The notes under the pieces were generated by a model. The model did no database searches. It was not told the origin of the DNA and saw only the letters and a list, made by a program, of their open reading frames with translations. Positions 1 to 9,720 of a stretch of DNA of 64,000 nt are shown piece after piece. Origin of the DNA: an uncultured Verrucomicrobiae bacterium. GTDB taxonomy: Bacteria; Verrucomicrobiota; Verrucomicrobiia; Limisphaerales; AAA164-E04. The stretch spans positions 3,116,876 through 3,180,875 of the forward strand of contig OX638380.1 of assembly GCA_951813855.1 (NCBI GenBank), read 5' to 3'. A program made the position numbers and the translations under genes. Within the stretch, counting starts at the first letter, position 1. Each line of letters starts with the position of its first letter.

Positions 1-36
1 ACGGCGGGTTTTGTTCGTGGGCAGGGCAGTAGTTTC

Positions 37-47
37 GGGGGGGGGGG
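37..47. repeat. Homopolymeric G tract (11 G) upstream of the giant secreted protein gene
   Basis: An uninterrupted run of eleven G residues lies about 200 bp before the start codon of the large secreted protein. Runs of this length are slippage-prone. It could tune a promoter, lie in the 3' end of an unseen upstream gene, or be miscounted in the assembly. Nothing else is recognisable in bases 1-230. Confidence 0.6.
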
Positions 48-230
48 CGGTCATTCGGCGACCGGCTCCGCGAAGTCGGGGTAACGGCGGTTTCGTCGGC
101 CATCAGTTTTTTCGGGCTCGTCCCGGGCCTTTCGTATTTCGGTAACGCGTCGTATCGGGTTTAAGCTCGCAGCCAGGACTCCGGACGGAGACCTACCGGT
201 AGGGCGGCAAATTTCAGGTCGGGTTGGTTT

Positions 231-240
231 GAGGTAAGGA
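231..240 (+). promoter_or_regulatory. Ribosome binding site of the giant secreted protein
   Basis: The purine-rich stretch GAGGTAAGGA ends 7 nt before the ATG at 248. It is a good Shine-Dalgarno match and supports that start even though the signal peptide begins about 50 residues further in. Confidence 0.6.
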
Positions 241-247
241 CAGCAGA

Positions 248-3200
248 ATGATAATCAAAGCGATGAAGCGTTGGTCTGGGCGGTTGGCCCGGTTCGGTTC
301 GAATAGACCCTTAGATTGCGGCACAGCCGAACGGCCGGAAGCTTCCATTCGCTCAGGCAGACTCTTCGGTCGGTGGGTGAATCCGTCGGCCTCGGCGGCT
401 TTCCGGATCCTGTTGATGGCGGTCTTCTTCGGTCTGGGGGTATGGGGTTCGGCTCCTGCGGTTCAGGCGGCGCCGGAATTGATTCGGCTGCCGGACCGGG
501 ACTTTACCCTGACCGGCGACCCCGATGGGTTCGAGTATCTGTGGTCGGACGGGACGACGGTCTGGGTGACGTACGTGAGCCGGCAGAAAGTCGCCGAAAT
601 TCGGGCTTACACCTTGGCGACCGGCACCCGGAACACCGCCCGGGAATTCAATTTGGACGCGATCAACCAGAACCCGGCGGGTCTGTGGTCGGACAAGACG
701 ACGCTCTGGGTGATCGACGGGAACCAGAACCGGATTTTCGCCTATGTGCTGGCTACCGGGGCGCGCGACCTCGCCAAGGATATCAATTTGGGTTCCGGCA
801 ATTACTCCGTTTCGGGACTCTGGTCGGACGGGACGATGATTTGGGCGAAATTTAATAATCGGGTGCTTCACGCCTATTCCTTAGCTACGGGTATCCGCGT
901 GTCGCAGCGGGATATCGATTTGACCGTCTTGAACGTTCAGCCGCAGGGCTTCTGGTCGGACGGCACGACCATGTGGGTCCTGGATACGATCTCCCTTCCT
1001 CCCAAGTTATTCGCCTACGTGTTGGCCAACGGCAACTACCATCAAGCCCGGAACATCGACTTGCCGGACTACAAGACCTTTTTTGTGACGCCCCCCAACT
1101 ACCGGCCGCAGGGCGTATGGTCCGACGGCGAGACCTGGTGGGTGTTGGAGGATACGGAAAACAAGCTTTACGCTTTCAACATGATCGACGACGACGAGGC
1201 GAACCGGCCGCCGACCCCGGTCGGAGCGTTCGAGCCCCTCGAGTTGAACCTCGGCGAAGGAATGTACGCCGTCATGGTGAGGGACAAATTTAACGATCCG
1301 GATGAGGACGATCCCTTGACCTTTACCGCGGGGTCCCAGAATCCGGCCGTGGCTACGGTGAGCGTGGTCGGCGACGAGTTGGTCGTTTTGCCCGTCAAGG
1401 TCGGTAGCACTTCCTTGCTTGTGACGGCCACCGACTTGGGCGGATTGACCGCTACCCAGGCGATATCGGTGATGGTGGACGCGCTGCAAGGAGCGCCCGT
1501 GGCGGCTAACCCGTTTGCGCCGGCCGTCTTGTTTTTCCGGGGCGGTGCCGAGACGATCGATTTGGCGGACAAGTTTTCCGACCTGGACGGCGATCCCCTG
1601 ATCTACACCGCCGTGTCCCATAATACCGATGTCGTGACCGTGGCCGTGGGCGGCTCGAGACTCAATTTGAATCCCTTGGCCATGGGCAGTGCCCAAGTGT
1701 TCGTTGCCGCCACGGATCCGGGCGGATTGTCCGTGGTGCAAAAAATCGATGTCTCCGTGCTCATTTCCACCGGCGAGCCGGTAGCGGTAGGCGGTATCGC
1801 GCCGCTGACGTTGACGATTGCCGGGGGAGCGATGACCGTCGACGTGGCGAACAGTTTCATCGATCCGGACGGCGATTCGCTGTTTTACGACGTCAGCAGC
1901 AGTGATCCTCGGATCGTGACTGCCGGAGTCAATGGCAGCGAGGTGACGCTGACTCCGGTAGCGGCCGGCAAGGCCTTGGTGACGATCACGGCCTCCGACC
2001 CCGGAGGATTGTCTGCGGCCCAGCGGATCCAGGCGACGGTGGAAACCTCGGCGGTCAGCATTCATGAAGCGGTCAAAAGCGGCGTCTCCGCCAGCGTCTG
2101 GGAATTGATTAACAGCGGAGCCGACGTCGATATGCCCGATTCGACTCATTCCCAACGGTATCGGCCGCTGCATTACGCCGCCGCGAATTTGGATGCCGAT
2201 ATTTTGCGACTGTTGGTTGACGCCGGCGCGGACGCCACGGCCACGAACTCGCTGGGTAAAACGGCGATCGATATCGCCCGGGAACGATTCGTCAGCATCG
2301 AAGGCATCTTGGGAGCTCAGCCGAACCGGGCGCCGACTCCGATGGGCTCCATTCCGGCCCTGACCGTCAGCACCGGGATGCAATCGGAGGAAGTCGAGCT
2401 CGCTACCTACTTTTCCGATTCGGACGAAGACGTGCTGATTTACGCCGCCAGGACCGCCCAGCCGGCGGTCGCGGCGGCCAGCGTGACCGGAGATCGGATC
2501 ATGATCAAGGGGCTGACCTCGGGTGCCACGACCGTGACCGTGACAGCTTGGGATCCGGGCGGTTCGAGCGCCTCTCAAACGTTTCGGGTGACGGTGAGTC
2601 AGACGATGCCCGCGAATCGTCCGCCGGCCGTCGCCTTGGCCATCGCGGTCGCGCCGTTGCCGGTCGGCGGCAGTGACGTAACGGTCGATTTGTCCGACAA
2701 GTTCAGCGATCTGGACGGCGATATGTTGACCTATGGAGTGATCTCCAGCGATACCGGAGTCGTGGGGGCGACGATCGTCGGTAACCAGTTGCGATTGACA
2801 CTTGGAGCGGCGGGACTGGCCAACTTGGTCGTGACGGCGATCGACCCGGGCGGGTTGAGAATTACCCAATCGTTTATGGTGCGGGTAGAAGCGGCGCCTT
2901 CCGGCAACCGCGCTCCGGCGGCGGTGGGAACCGTTCCGTCCCTAAACCTGATCATCGGCCAGGCGACTCCCGACACCGTGGAAGCGTCGACTTATTTTCA
3001 GGATCCGGACGGCGATAAGTTGAGTTTTCGGGCTAGTTCCAGCAATAACACGGCGGCGGCCGTGATCGTCGAAGGTTCCAAGATCCATATCTTTCCGGTG
3101 CTGGTGGGCGATGCGACGATCACCATCACGGCCACCGATCCGGCCGGTTTGACGGGCACTCAAACTTTTGGCGTCGTGGTGAGTTACACGCCGGTGGCAA

Positions 3201-5731
3201 ACCGGGCGCCGCTGACGGCGGCGGCGATTACCGCTCAGAGCCTGATCGCCGGCGGAGATTCCGTGACCTTCGAATTGGCGAATCATTTCCGCGATTCGGA
3301 CGGCGACGCTCTGACCTATACGGCCGAATCCGATACGGCCGCGGTCGCCATGGCGGCTATCGTCGGCGGCGAATTGATGATTACTCCGTTGTCGAGCGGC
3401 GAGGCCAGGATCACCGTGCGGGCGAGGGACCCGGGCGGGTTGACCGCTTCGCAGGCCTTTACCGTCACCGTGCAAGGATCGACCGGAACCGGGAACGCGC
3501 CGGTCTTGACGGGCATTATCCCGCCGGTGACCTTGTTGGCCGGGGGTAATTTTCAGGACGTGAATCTGTCGAGCCGGTTCCGCGATCCGGACGGCGACGC
3601 TCTGACCTATACGGCCAGTTCCAGCAGCATGGTGGTCGTGACGACCTTGATCGACGGCGATAACGTGAAGTTGTTCCCGGTCTCGACCGGCACCGCGACG
3701 GTCACCGTGACGGCCCGGGACCCGGGAGGCTTGACCGTCGGCCAGACCTTTACGGTCACGGTGCGCGGGACCTCGTCGACTATCGACATCCCGGTTGCCT
3801 CCGGCACGATACCTCCGGAAACCCTGTATGTTGGGGGGGATTTCGCTACCCTCGACGTGGCGGATAAATTTACCGTGCCGCAAAGCGGTTCGTGGACATT
3901 CTCCGTGGTTTCCAGCGACAATTTGGTGGTTTCGGTGAGCCTGGCAGGCAGTCAATTGAGCCTCTTTCCGGTGTTGGCGGGCGAGGCGACGGTGACGGTC
4001 AAGGCTAGCAACGCCGACGGTCTTTCCGCGACTCAGAGTTTTATGGTGACGGTGAGCTTGACGGCGCCCGTCAACCGAGCGCCCATGGCGATCGGTTCGA
4101 TTTCGGCGGTGGAATTCACGGACGGCGATTCGGCGACGACGGTAGATTTACAAAACCGGTTCGACGATCCGGACGGCGATCGCCTGACTTTTACGGCCGC
4201 TTCGAACCGGCCGACGGTCGCGACGGCCGCAATTGTCGGTACCGTCGTCAGGCTGACTCCCGCCGGCGCAGGGACGGCGGTCGTGACCGTGACGGCTCGG
4301 GATTCGGGCGGCGCGTCCGCGACGCAACGAATCAACGTGACGGTCAAACCTCCGGCTTCGGCCAATGACGCCCCGGCCCCGGTAGGGGCGATGCCCACGA
4401 TTTCGTTGGCGGCCGGCGGCAGAGATTCCCGGACGGTGAACGTGGCTCCGTATTTCAGCGATCCCGACGGCGACGCGTTGACCTATACCGTCGAATCCAA
4501 CATTCCGACGATCGCGTTGGTTCAGCTCGTCGGCAGCAACGTTTCGGTTTACGGCATCGTGGCCGGCCGGGCGGTGGTAACCGTGACGGCGGCGGATCCG
4601 GGCGGTTTGACGGCGGCTCAATCGTTCGTCGTGGTGGTGGGCGGTTCGGTGCCGGTCGATCCCGGTCCCGGCGGCGGTGCCGGCGATTACGATCGGGATA
4701 ATGACGGTTTGATCGAGATCAATTCGTTGGCGCAATTGAATGCCGTTCGTTGGGATTTGGACGGCGACGGCAGTGCCGACGACGCGGCGAATAACCAAGC
4801 CTATGCGGAGGCGTTCCCGAACGCGGCGGCGGACATGGGTTGTTTGAACGGCGATTGCGACGGTTACGAATTAAGCATGGGACTGGATTTCGGGACGATC
4901 GTCCAACAGGCCCAAGGTCCTTGGTGGAATCGCGGCCTGGGTTGGGAACCTATCGGCATGACCGGAAGCCGGTTTACCGGAACGTTCGAGGGCAACGGCA
5001 ACACGATCACGAATCTGTATATCAATCGGCCTAACACCGATTATGTCGGACTGTTCCGGATCGTCGGCCGGTCGGGCGTCGGACAGGTGAACGGATTAGG
5101 ATTCTCTCAAGCCAACGTCAACGGGCGTAATTGGGTAGGCGTGTTAACGGGATTGAGCGGCGGAGCGATTACCGCTTGTTACGCCGAGGGAACGATTCGC
5201 GGCAACTCCAGCATCGGCGGCCTGATCGGTTACAACACCGGCAATTTGAGCGTCAGTTATTCGAAAGTCCGGGTGACGGGCACGAACGGAGTCGGCGGAG
5301 CGATCGGCTGGAATCGCTCGGGCGCGATTGCGGCTTGTTACGCGACCGGGGCGGTCACCGGCACTTCGAACGTCGGCGGTTTGACCGGTTTGAACAACGG
5401 GTCGGTGGTCATCAGTTATTCCCTGGGCGCCGTATCGGGCGGCAACAATACGGGAGGGCTGGCAGGATCCAACGCCGGAACGATCACGGGTTCCTACTTC
5501 AACACGCAAACCAGCGGGCAGAGCGATCCGGTCATGGGCAAGACCACCGCGCAATTGCAAGGGCCGACCGACGCCTCCGGGATCTTCGATCTCTGGGATC
5601 AGTACGATCTGGACAGCGACAATCGCAACGACGCGCCTTGGGATTTCCGGAGCGCGGCTCAATATCCGGCGTTGATCACCGATTTCAATCTCGACCTGAG
5701 GTTCAGTTGGGAGGAATTCGGCAATCAGTAA
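248..5731 (+). CDS. Giant secreted multidomain repeat protein (propeller-like, cadherin/Ig-like, ankyrin, GLUG)
   Basis: 1827 residues. A long basic N-terminus precedes a hydrophobic stretch at about residues 51-66 and an AVQA-AP type signal-peptidase site near 74. Residues 80-320 hold five repeats with the motif WSDGTTxWV, probably a beta-propeller. About a dozen cadherin/Ig-like repeats of roughly 90 residues follow (DPDGDxLTYTA, then VTVTAxDPGG), at about 320-600 and 690-1470. An ankyrin-like segment at about 604-690 (LHYAAA, LLVDAGADA) interrupts them. A DxDNDG/DLDGDG calcium-loop region is near 1477-1515. GLUG-type repeats (GGLxGxN, CYATG) fill about 1630-1757. No anchor or sorting signal is evident at the C-terminus. 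Calcium-stabilised adhesion or host/particle interaction is plausible, but the function is inferred from domains only. It stands alone, with convergent mqnC downstream. Confidence 0.85.
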   Translation: MIIKAMKRWSGRLARFGSNRPLDCGTAERPEASIRSGRLFGRWVNPSASAAFRILLMAVFFGLGVWGSAPAVQAAPELIRLPDRDFTLTGDPDGFEYLWSDGTTVWVTYVSRQKVAEIRAYTLATGTRNTAREFNLDAINQNPAGLWSDKTTLWVIDGNQNRIFAYVLATGARDLAKDINLGSGNYSVSGLWSDGTMIWAKFNNRVLHAYSLATGIRVSQRDIDLTVLNVQPQGFWSDGTTMWVLDTISLPPKLFAYVLANGNYHQARNIDLPDYKTFFVTPPNYRPQGVWSDGETWWVLEDTENKLYAFNMIDDDEANRPPTPVGAFEPLELNLGEGMYAVMVRDKFNDPDEDDPLTFTAGSQNPAVATVSVVGDELVVLPVKVGSTSLLVTATDLGGLTATQAISVMVDALQGAPVAANPFAPAVLFFRGGAETIDLADKFSDLDGDPLIYTAVSHNTDVVTVAVGGSRLNLNPLAMGSAQVFVAATDPGGLSVVQKIDVSVLISTGEPVAVGGIAPLTLTIAGGAMTVDVANSFIDPDGDSLFYDVSSSDPRIVTAGVNGSEVTLTPVAAGKALVTITASDPGGLSAAQRIQATVETSAVSIHEAVKSGVSASVWELINSGADVDMPDSTHSQRYRPLHYAAANLDADILRLLVDAGADATATNSLGKTAIDIARERFVSIEGILGAQPNRAPTPMGSIPALTVSTGMQSEEVELATYFSDSDEDVLIYAARTAQPAVAAASVTGDRIMIKGLTSGATTVTVTAWDPGGSSASQTFRVTVSQTMPANRPPAVALAIAVAPLPVGGSDVTVDLSDKFSDLDGDMLTYGVISSDTGVVGATIVGNQLRLTLGAAGLANLVVTAIDPGGLRITQSFMVRVEAAPSGNRAPAAVGTVPSLNLIIGQATPDTVEASTYFQDPDGDKLSFRASSSNNTAAAVIVEGSKIHIFPVLVGDATITITATDPAGLTGTQTFGVVVSYTPVANRAPLTAAAITAQSLIAGGDSVTFELANHFRDSDGDALTYTAESDTAAVAMAAIVGGELMITPLSSGEARITVRARDPGGLTASQAFTVTVQGSTGTGNAPVLTGIIPPVTLLAGGNFQDVNLSSRFRDPDGDALTYTASSSSMVVVTTLIDGDNVKLFPVSTGTATVTVTARDPGGLTVGQTFTVTVRGTSSTIDIPVASGTIPPETLYVGGDFATLDVADKFTVPQSGSWTFSVVSSDNLVVSVSLAGSQLSLFPVLAGEATVTVKASNADGLSATQSFMVTVSLTAPVNRAPMAIGSISAVEFTDGDSATTVDLQNRFDDPDGDRLTFTAASNRPTVATAAIVGTVVRLTPAGAGTAVVTVTARDSGGASATQRINVTVKPPASANDAPAPVGAMPTISLAAGGRDSRTVNVAPYFSDPDGDALTYTVESNIPTIALVQLVGSNVSVYGIVAGRAVVTVTAADPGGLTAAQSFVVVVGGSVPVDPGPGGGAGDYDRDNDGLIEINSLAQLNAVRWDLDGDGSADDAANNQAYAEAFPNAAADMGCLNGDCDGYELSMGLDFGTIVQQAQGPWWNRGLGWEPIGMTGSRFTGTFEGNGNTITNLYINRPNTDYVGLFRIVGRSGVGQVNGLGFSQANVNGRNWVGVLTGLSGGAITACYAEGTIRGNSSIGGLIGYNTGNLSVSYSKVRVTGTNGVGGAIGWNRSGAIAACYATGAVTGTSNVGGLTGLNNGSVVISYSLGAVSGGNNTGGLAGSNAGTITGSYFNTQTSGQSDPVMGKTTAQLQGPTDASGIFDLWDQYDLDSDNRNDAPWDFRSAAQYPALITDFNLDLRFSWEEFGNQ

Positions 5732-5833
5732 GATTCTTGCGAACAGGGCCAACGGCCAGAGGAGCGGGGTAGTCGTGAGCGGCTATTCCGTTCCCGGCCG
5801 GCCGGTTCGGTTCGCCGGGAAGTTTTCGGGGGA

Positions 5834-6997
5834 TCAGGGAAGGGCCGGCGAGGCCGGAGCAACCGCTGGGCCGTCGACCAGACGGTACCAGTTGTCGCGT
5901 TGGCGGGGTTCGTACCCGGCGTCGGCGATGAGCCGTTTCATGTCTGCGACGGTGAGCCGAAAAGTCGTTCCCGCCTGGCTGACCACGTTTTCCTCGATCA
6001 TGACGCTGCCCAGATCGTTGGCTCCGTAGCGGAGGGCGATTTGGCCGATCTCCGGACCTTGGGTCACCCAGGAACTTTGCACGTTCGGGATGTTGTCCAA
6101 ATAGATGCGGCTTAGAGCCTGCATGCGCAGGTATTCGCCGGCGCTCACCGAATCGGCTTTCAACTTCGTGTTCTCCGATTGAAAAGTCCAAGCGATGAAG
6201 GCCGTGAAGCCGCCGCTCCGGTCTTGCTGGGTTCGGATTCGGTCCAGATGCTCGATGCGGTCGTCCAGGGTTTCGACGTGGCCGAACATCATGGTGGCCG
6301 ACGATTTGAGTCCCAGCCGGTGCGCCGTGTCCATGACTTCCAACCAGTCGTCGCTCATGGCCTTGAGCGGAGAAATGCGGCGCCGGACCCGATCGACCAG
6401 GATTTCGCCGCCGCCGCCGGGAATGGAACCCAAACCGGCATCCCGGAAACGAGCGATCAGATCTTCCAGGGGCAAATCGAACAGGTCCCGGAAATGAATG
6501 AATTCGCTGGGACTGAAAGCGTGGATGTTGATTTGCGGAAATATGTCCCGGATGTGGTTCAGCAATTCGAGGTACCAGTCCAGATTCAGTTTCGGATGGT
6601 GGCCGCCCTGCATGAGAATCTGCGTGCCGCCCAATTCGAGGGTTTCCTCGATTTTGCGGTCTAGTTCTTCGCGGGTAATGACGTAGGCGTCGCCGTCTTT
6701 TTCGGTGCGATAGAAGGCGCAGAATTTGCAATAGACGTTGCAGACGTTAGTGTAGTTGACGTTGCGGTCGACGAGGTAGGTCGCGATGCGATTGCCTTGG
6801 CCCTGCCAAGCGTTCTTCCGGGCCAGCCGGCGGCGGCGGTCGGCTAAGACTCCGAGTTCTTCCAGCGGCAGGTAATAACAAGCCCGGGCCTCGGCGGCAT
6901 CGATGCGGGCACCGTTCCAGACGCGTTGAATCAGGTCGTCCGAAATGACCGGAGCCGGCCGGGAGCCGGAGGGAGTGTCTCCCTTAGCGGTTTTCAT
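5834..6997 (-). CDS. mqnC: Cyclic dehypoxanthine futalosine synthase MqnC (radical SAM)
   Basis: 387 residues. The N-terminal part carries the radical SAM cluster motif CX3CX2C (C86, C90, C93 in CNVYCKFCAFYR). Then follow the family-typical GGTQILMQGGHHP segment and HAFSPSEF. Length and motifs match MqnC, which cyclises dehypoxanthine futalosine in the futalosine pathway to menaquinone. The related MqnE is less likely because of the QILMQGGHHP signature. It lies 24 bp after the SDR gene on the same strand, so the two may be co-transcribed. Other mqn genes are not in the window. A respiratory chain using menaquinone made by the futalosine route is inferred. Confidence 0.88.
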   Translation of the reverse strand: MKTAKGDTPSGSRPAPVISDDLIQRVWNGARIDAAEARACYYLPLEELGVLADRRRRLARKNAWQGQGNRIATYLVDRNVNYTNVCNVYCKFCAFYRTEKDGDAYVITREELDRKIEETLELGGTQILMQGGHHPKLNLDWYLELLNHIRDIFPQINIHAFSPSEFIHFRDLFDLPLEDLIARFRDAGLGSIPGGGGEILVDRVRRRISPLKAMSDDWLEVMDTAHRLGLKSSATMMFGHVETLDDRIEHLDRIRTQQDRSGGFTAFIAWTFQSENTKLKADSVSAGEYLRMQALSRIYLDNIPNVQSSWVTQGPEIGQIALRYGANDLGSVMIEENVVSQAGTTFRLTVADMKRLIADAGYEPRQRDNWYRLVDGPAVAPASPALP

Positions 6998-7021
6998 TTT
7001 CGCTCGGCTGGTCCACTGACG

Positions 7022-7810
7022 CTAAAGTTGGCGAATATGGAATCCTCCGTCCACGTTGAAGACTTCGCCGGTGCAGAACTCGATCCGATCGTCGGCGAGC
7101 CTGGCGACGGCGGCGCCGACGTCTTCGGGAAGGCCCCAGCGTTTGATGGGAGTTATTCCTTCGGCTATGAGCCGATCGTACTTTTTCTTCACCGGAGCGG
7201 TCATATCCGATTGGATGACGCCGGGACAAATTTCGTAGACCGGGATGCCCCACTCGGCCAGGCGTACGGCGTAGAGCCGGGTCATCATTCGCAACGCGGC
7301 CTTGGCCATGCAGTAATCCCCCCGATTCACCGAGACGGTGTAGGAACTGATCGACCCGATCGAGATGATTTTGGGGCGCCGGTCCTTGTGAAGTATCCCG
7401 TCGTTGATCATCCAGGCCGCCGCTGCTTGGGTCAGAAAAAAGGGACCCTTCAAATTGACGTTCATCACCCGGTCGAAAGATTCTTCGGTGGAGTGCAAGA
7501 GGTCGGAACGTTCGAGCGACGTGATCCCGGCGTTGTTGACCAGTAAATCCAATCGGCCGAAGCGATCTTTGGTTTGAGCGATCAGACGGTCGCGGTCCGA
7601 GTCCAGGCCGATGTCGGCCTGGACTTCAAAAGTTTGAATGGCAACACCGTTTTCCTCCGCCTGCCGCCGGCAAAGCTGAGACGTGAATTCCGCGGCGTCC
7701 TGGCGAGTGCAGTAATTGATGGCGAGATCGAACCCTTTTTTCGCCAACTCCAGGGAAATGCCCCGTCCGATGCCGCGAGAGGCGCCGGTGACAATCGCGA
7801 CTCTATTCAC
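7022..7810 (-). CDS. SDR-family NAD(P)-dependent oxidoreductase (FabG-like 3-ketoacyl reductase)
   Basis: 262 residues from the GTG at 7810; a GTG at 7894 would add 28 residues that do not look like the family. The N-terminal Rossmann motif TGASRGIG follows the first strand. NNAG is in the middle, a serine in SIGSISSYT, and the catalytic YCMAK (YxxxK). The C-terminus has FNVDGGF, typical of classical SDRs that reduce a keto group with NAD(P)H. The family resembles FabG-annotated reductases, but the substrate cannot be told from sequence. It precedes mqnC by 24 bp on the same strand. No link to menaquinone synthesis is established. Confidence 0.8.
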   Translation of the reverse strand: MNRVAIVTGASRGIGRGISLELAKKGFDLAINYCTRQDAAEFTSQLCRRQAEENGVAIQTFEVQADIGLDSDRDRLIAQTKDRFGRLDLLVNNAGITSLERSDLLHSTEESFDRVMNVNLKGPFFLTQAAAAWMINDGILHKDRRPKIISIGSISSYTVSVNRGDYCMAKAALRMMTRLYAVRLAEWGIPVYEICPGVIQSDMTAPVKKKYDRLIAEGITPIKRWGLPEDVGAAVARLADDRIEFCTGEVFNVDGGFHIRQL

Positions 7811-7980
7811 GGGGCTGATTGTCCCAGAATCCTGCGGAGTAGACAAGCCGGGCGTATTCGTTCCTGAATCGCCGGTTTTCGGCAGGTTAATCACTTGCCT
7901 TGAATTCCGATCGCGAGTCGAATTACTTTCCCGGGTTTTGCCGGCCGGCTGATCGTCCGGCGATTCCCCCGGATTATTTT

Positions 7981-9720
7981 ATGCATTGGAACGCGAGACT
8001 GTTGGCGACATTGACCTTGGCTTGGTTTTCTCAGAACGCCGTTTTGCCGGCTCAACCCGATCTTTTTGCCGATCGAGTGGTGGCCTACGAATCGGGAATC
8101 GGCTTCGCCACGGCCTTCGGCAGCGGTCTCGGTTATACCAATTCCTCGGTAATCCTGGGGCCGCCTTCGCGGGAAACCCCGGGCGATTTCGGAGGGCCGG
8201 TGACTCCGTTCGCTCCTCCCTATTTGCGCGAACAAATACTGTCGCTCGGCGAGGGAGGGATGGTGGAACTGGAATTCGATCCGCCCGTTTTCGATCATCC
8301 CGAAAATCCTTTCGGCCTGGATTTCATTTTGTACGGCAATGTCGGATTGACGATTACCAACGGCGATTTCACCGGCGGCGGCATCACGGACGGTACATCG
8401 TTCGGGGGCGGTACGGAGGTTCAGATTTCGGTCAGCGAAACGGGCGAAACCTGGTATCCGCTGGAACACGATTCGATCTCGGACGCCGGAAAACTCTTGC
8501 CGACCGACGGCGCCGGAGATTGGGGACGCCCGTTGGACCCGAATTTGAATTACGCCGATTTCGCCGGTGCCGATTTGGAACGGATCCGGCGCATTTACGG
8601 GGGGAGCGGAGGAGGCTCGGGTTTCGATCTGGCTTGGGCTTCGATCCCCGAAGGGCAACCGGAAACGACTCCGGAATCGGTCCGTTTCGTGCGGATCGAA
8701 TCGTTGACGAGCAAAATTGAAATCGATGCGGCAAGTTCGGTCTTGCCGTCCAACGCCGGGATCAGGTCCCTGGAAAGATTCGAAGAGGATCCGAGACGCA
8801 ACGGTTGGAAAACTACCGGTTCCGAAGATCAATTCGTCTGGGAAGCCGATTCGGGGCGGTTGTTGGTGCACTGGGATTCTTCCCAGCCGAACGCCTGGTT
8901 TCATCGTCCCTTGGGATTGGAGATCGATACTCGCAGGGATTTTTCTTTTTCCTTCGAACTGGAATTGAAATCGATCGCCATCGGTACGACGCCGGATAAA
9001 CCATTCACTTTTCCGATCGCCGTCGGGTTGTACGATTTGGATCAAGCGGGCCGGGCCGATTTATTCCGGGGTGCCGGAATTCACCCGGAGCACGGTCTCC
9101 GAAACGTCGTGGAGTGGGTTTATTTTCCCGATTCGGGATTCGGCGCGACGGTATCGTCGGGGATGATTTCCCGAGACAACGAATGGGCGTTTCAAAACTC
9201 TTTTCCCTTGGAATTGCAGGTGGGCAAGCGATACGGCGTACGGCTTTCCTTTCATGCCGCCGAAGGTTTACTGAGTACGGAAATGACGGCGGACGGCGAA
9301 CCCTTCGGACCGATCAAGGACATGCAACTTCCGCAGGTCGGTACGGATCCTGCCGGCGCTCAATTTTCCGGGATGCGGCTCAACGCTTTGGCGGTTTTCA
9401 GTTATCACGACGGCGGCCAGTCGCCGCCGGAATTCGCCGGTTCCGTTCGAGCGACGGGATACGTCGATAACCTGCAAGTCGATCTTTCGCCGTCGGTTTC
9501 GCCGGAACGAATCGACCGCATCGAACGGGCGGCCGACGGCCTTCGGATTTATTATCCGGGACAATCCGACCGCCGGTATTGGTTGGAACATTCGAGATAT
9601 TTCTCGACGTGGTTGCCGCTACGCCAGCAGTCGGTCGAAACTTCCGGGGCGGGGGAAGAATTCTTTTTTCAGGTCCTTCCCGAGGGCGAACACGGATTTT
9701 TTCGGATTCGGTCCCGATGA
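7981..9720 (+). CDS. Secreted hypothetical protein with verrucomicrobial-type FFRIR tail
   Basis: 579 residues from the ATG at 7981. This start gives a short signal peptide ending near LPAQPD; an upstream in-frame GTG at 7900 would add 27 polar residues. The first half (VAYESGIG, GGTEVQISVSETG, LDFILYGN) resembles cell-surface proteins that read out a date-like or field-like value, but I cannot name the family. The middle resembles a concanavalin-like or carbohydrate-binding beta-sandwich. The last 50 residues (RRYWLEHS, WLPLR, FFFQV, FFRIR) match the C-terminal modules common in secreted Verrucomicrobiota proteins. The stop overlaps the next start in ATGA at 9717-9720, so the two genes are translationally coupled. 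Confidence 0.7.
   Translation: MHWNARLLATLTLAWFSQNAVLPAQPDLFADRVVAYESGIGFATAFGSGLGYTNSSVILGPPSRETPGDFGGPVTPFAPPYLREQILSLGEGGMVELEFDPPVFDHPENPFGLDFILYGNVGLTITNGDFTGGGITDGTSFGGGTEVQISVSETGETWYPLEHDSISDAGKLLPTDGAGDWGRPLDPNLNYADFAGADLERIRRIYGGSGGGSGFDLAWASIPEGQPETTPESVRFVRIESLTSKIEIDAASSVLPSNAGIRSLERFEEDPRRNGWKTTGSEDQFVWEADSGRLLVHWDSSQPNAWFHRPLGLEIDTRRDFSFSFELELKSIAIGTTPDKPFTFPIAVGLYDLDQAGRADLFRGAGIHPEHGLRNVVEWVYFPDSGFGATVSSGMISRDNEWAFQNSFPLELQVGKRYGVRLSFHAAEGLLSTEMTADGEPFGPIKDMQLPQVGTDPAGAQFSGMRLNALAVFSYHDGGQSPPEFAGSVRATGYVDNLQVDLSPSVSPERIDRIERAADGLRIYYPGQSDRRYWLEHSRYFSTWLPLRQQSVETSGAGEEFFFQVLPEGEHGFFRIRSR

Noticed and set aside
180..240. Possible riboswitch in the leader of the giant gene
   Set aside because: Short inverted repeats around CCGGACGGAG and CTACCGGTAG are present, but no known aptamer consensus was recognised.
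1007..2869. Long minus-strand ORF opposite the giant secreted protein
   Set aside because: Its composition (Arg/His/Gly-rich, no domain) is that of a shadow of a GC-rich repeated gene.
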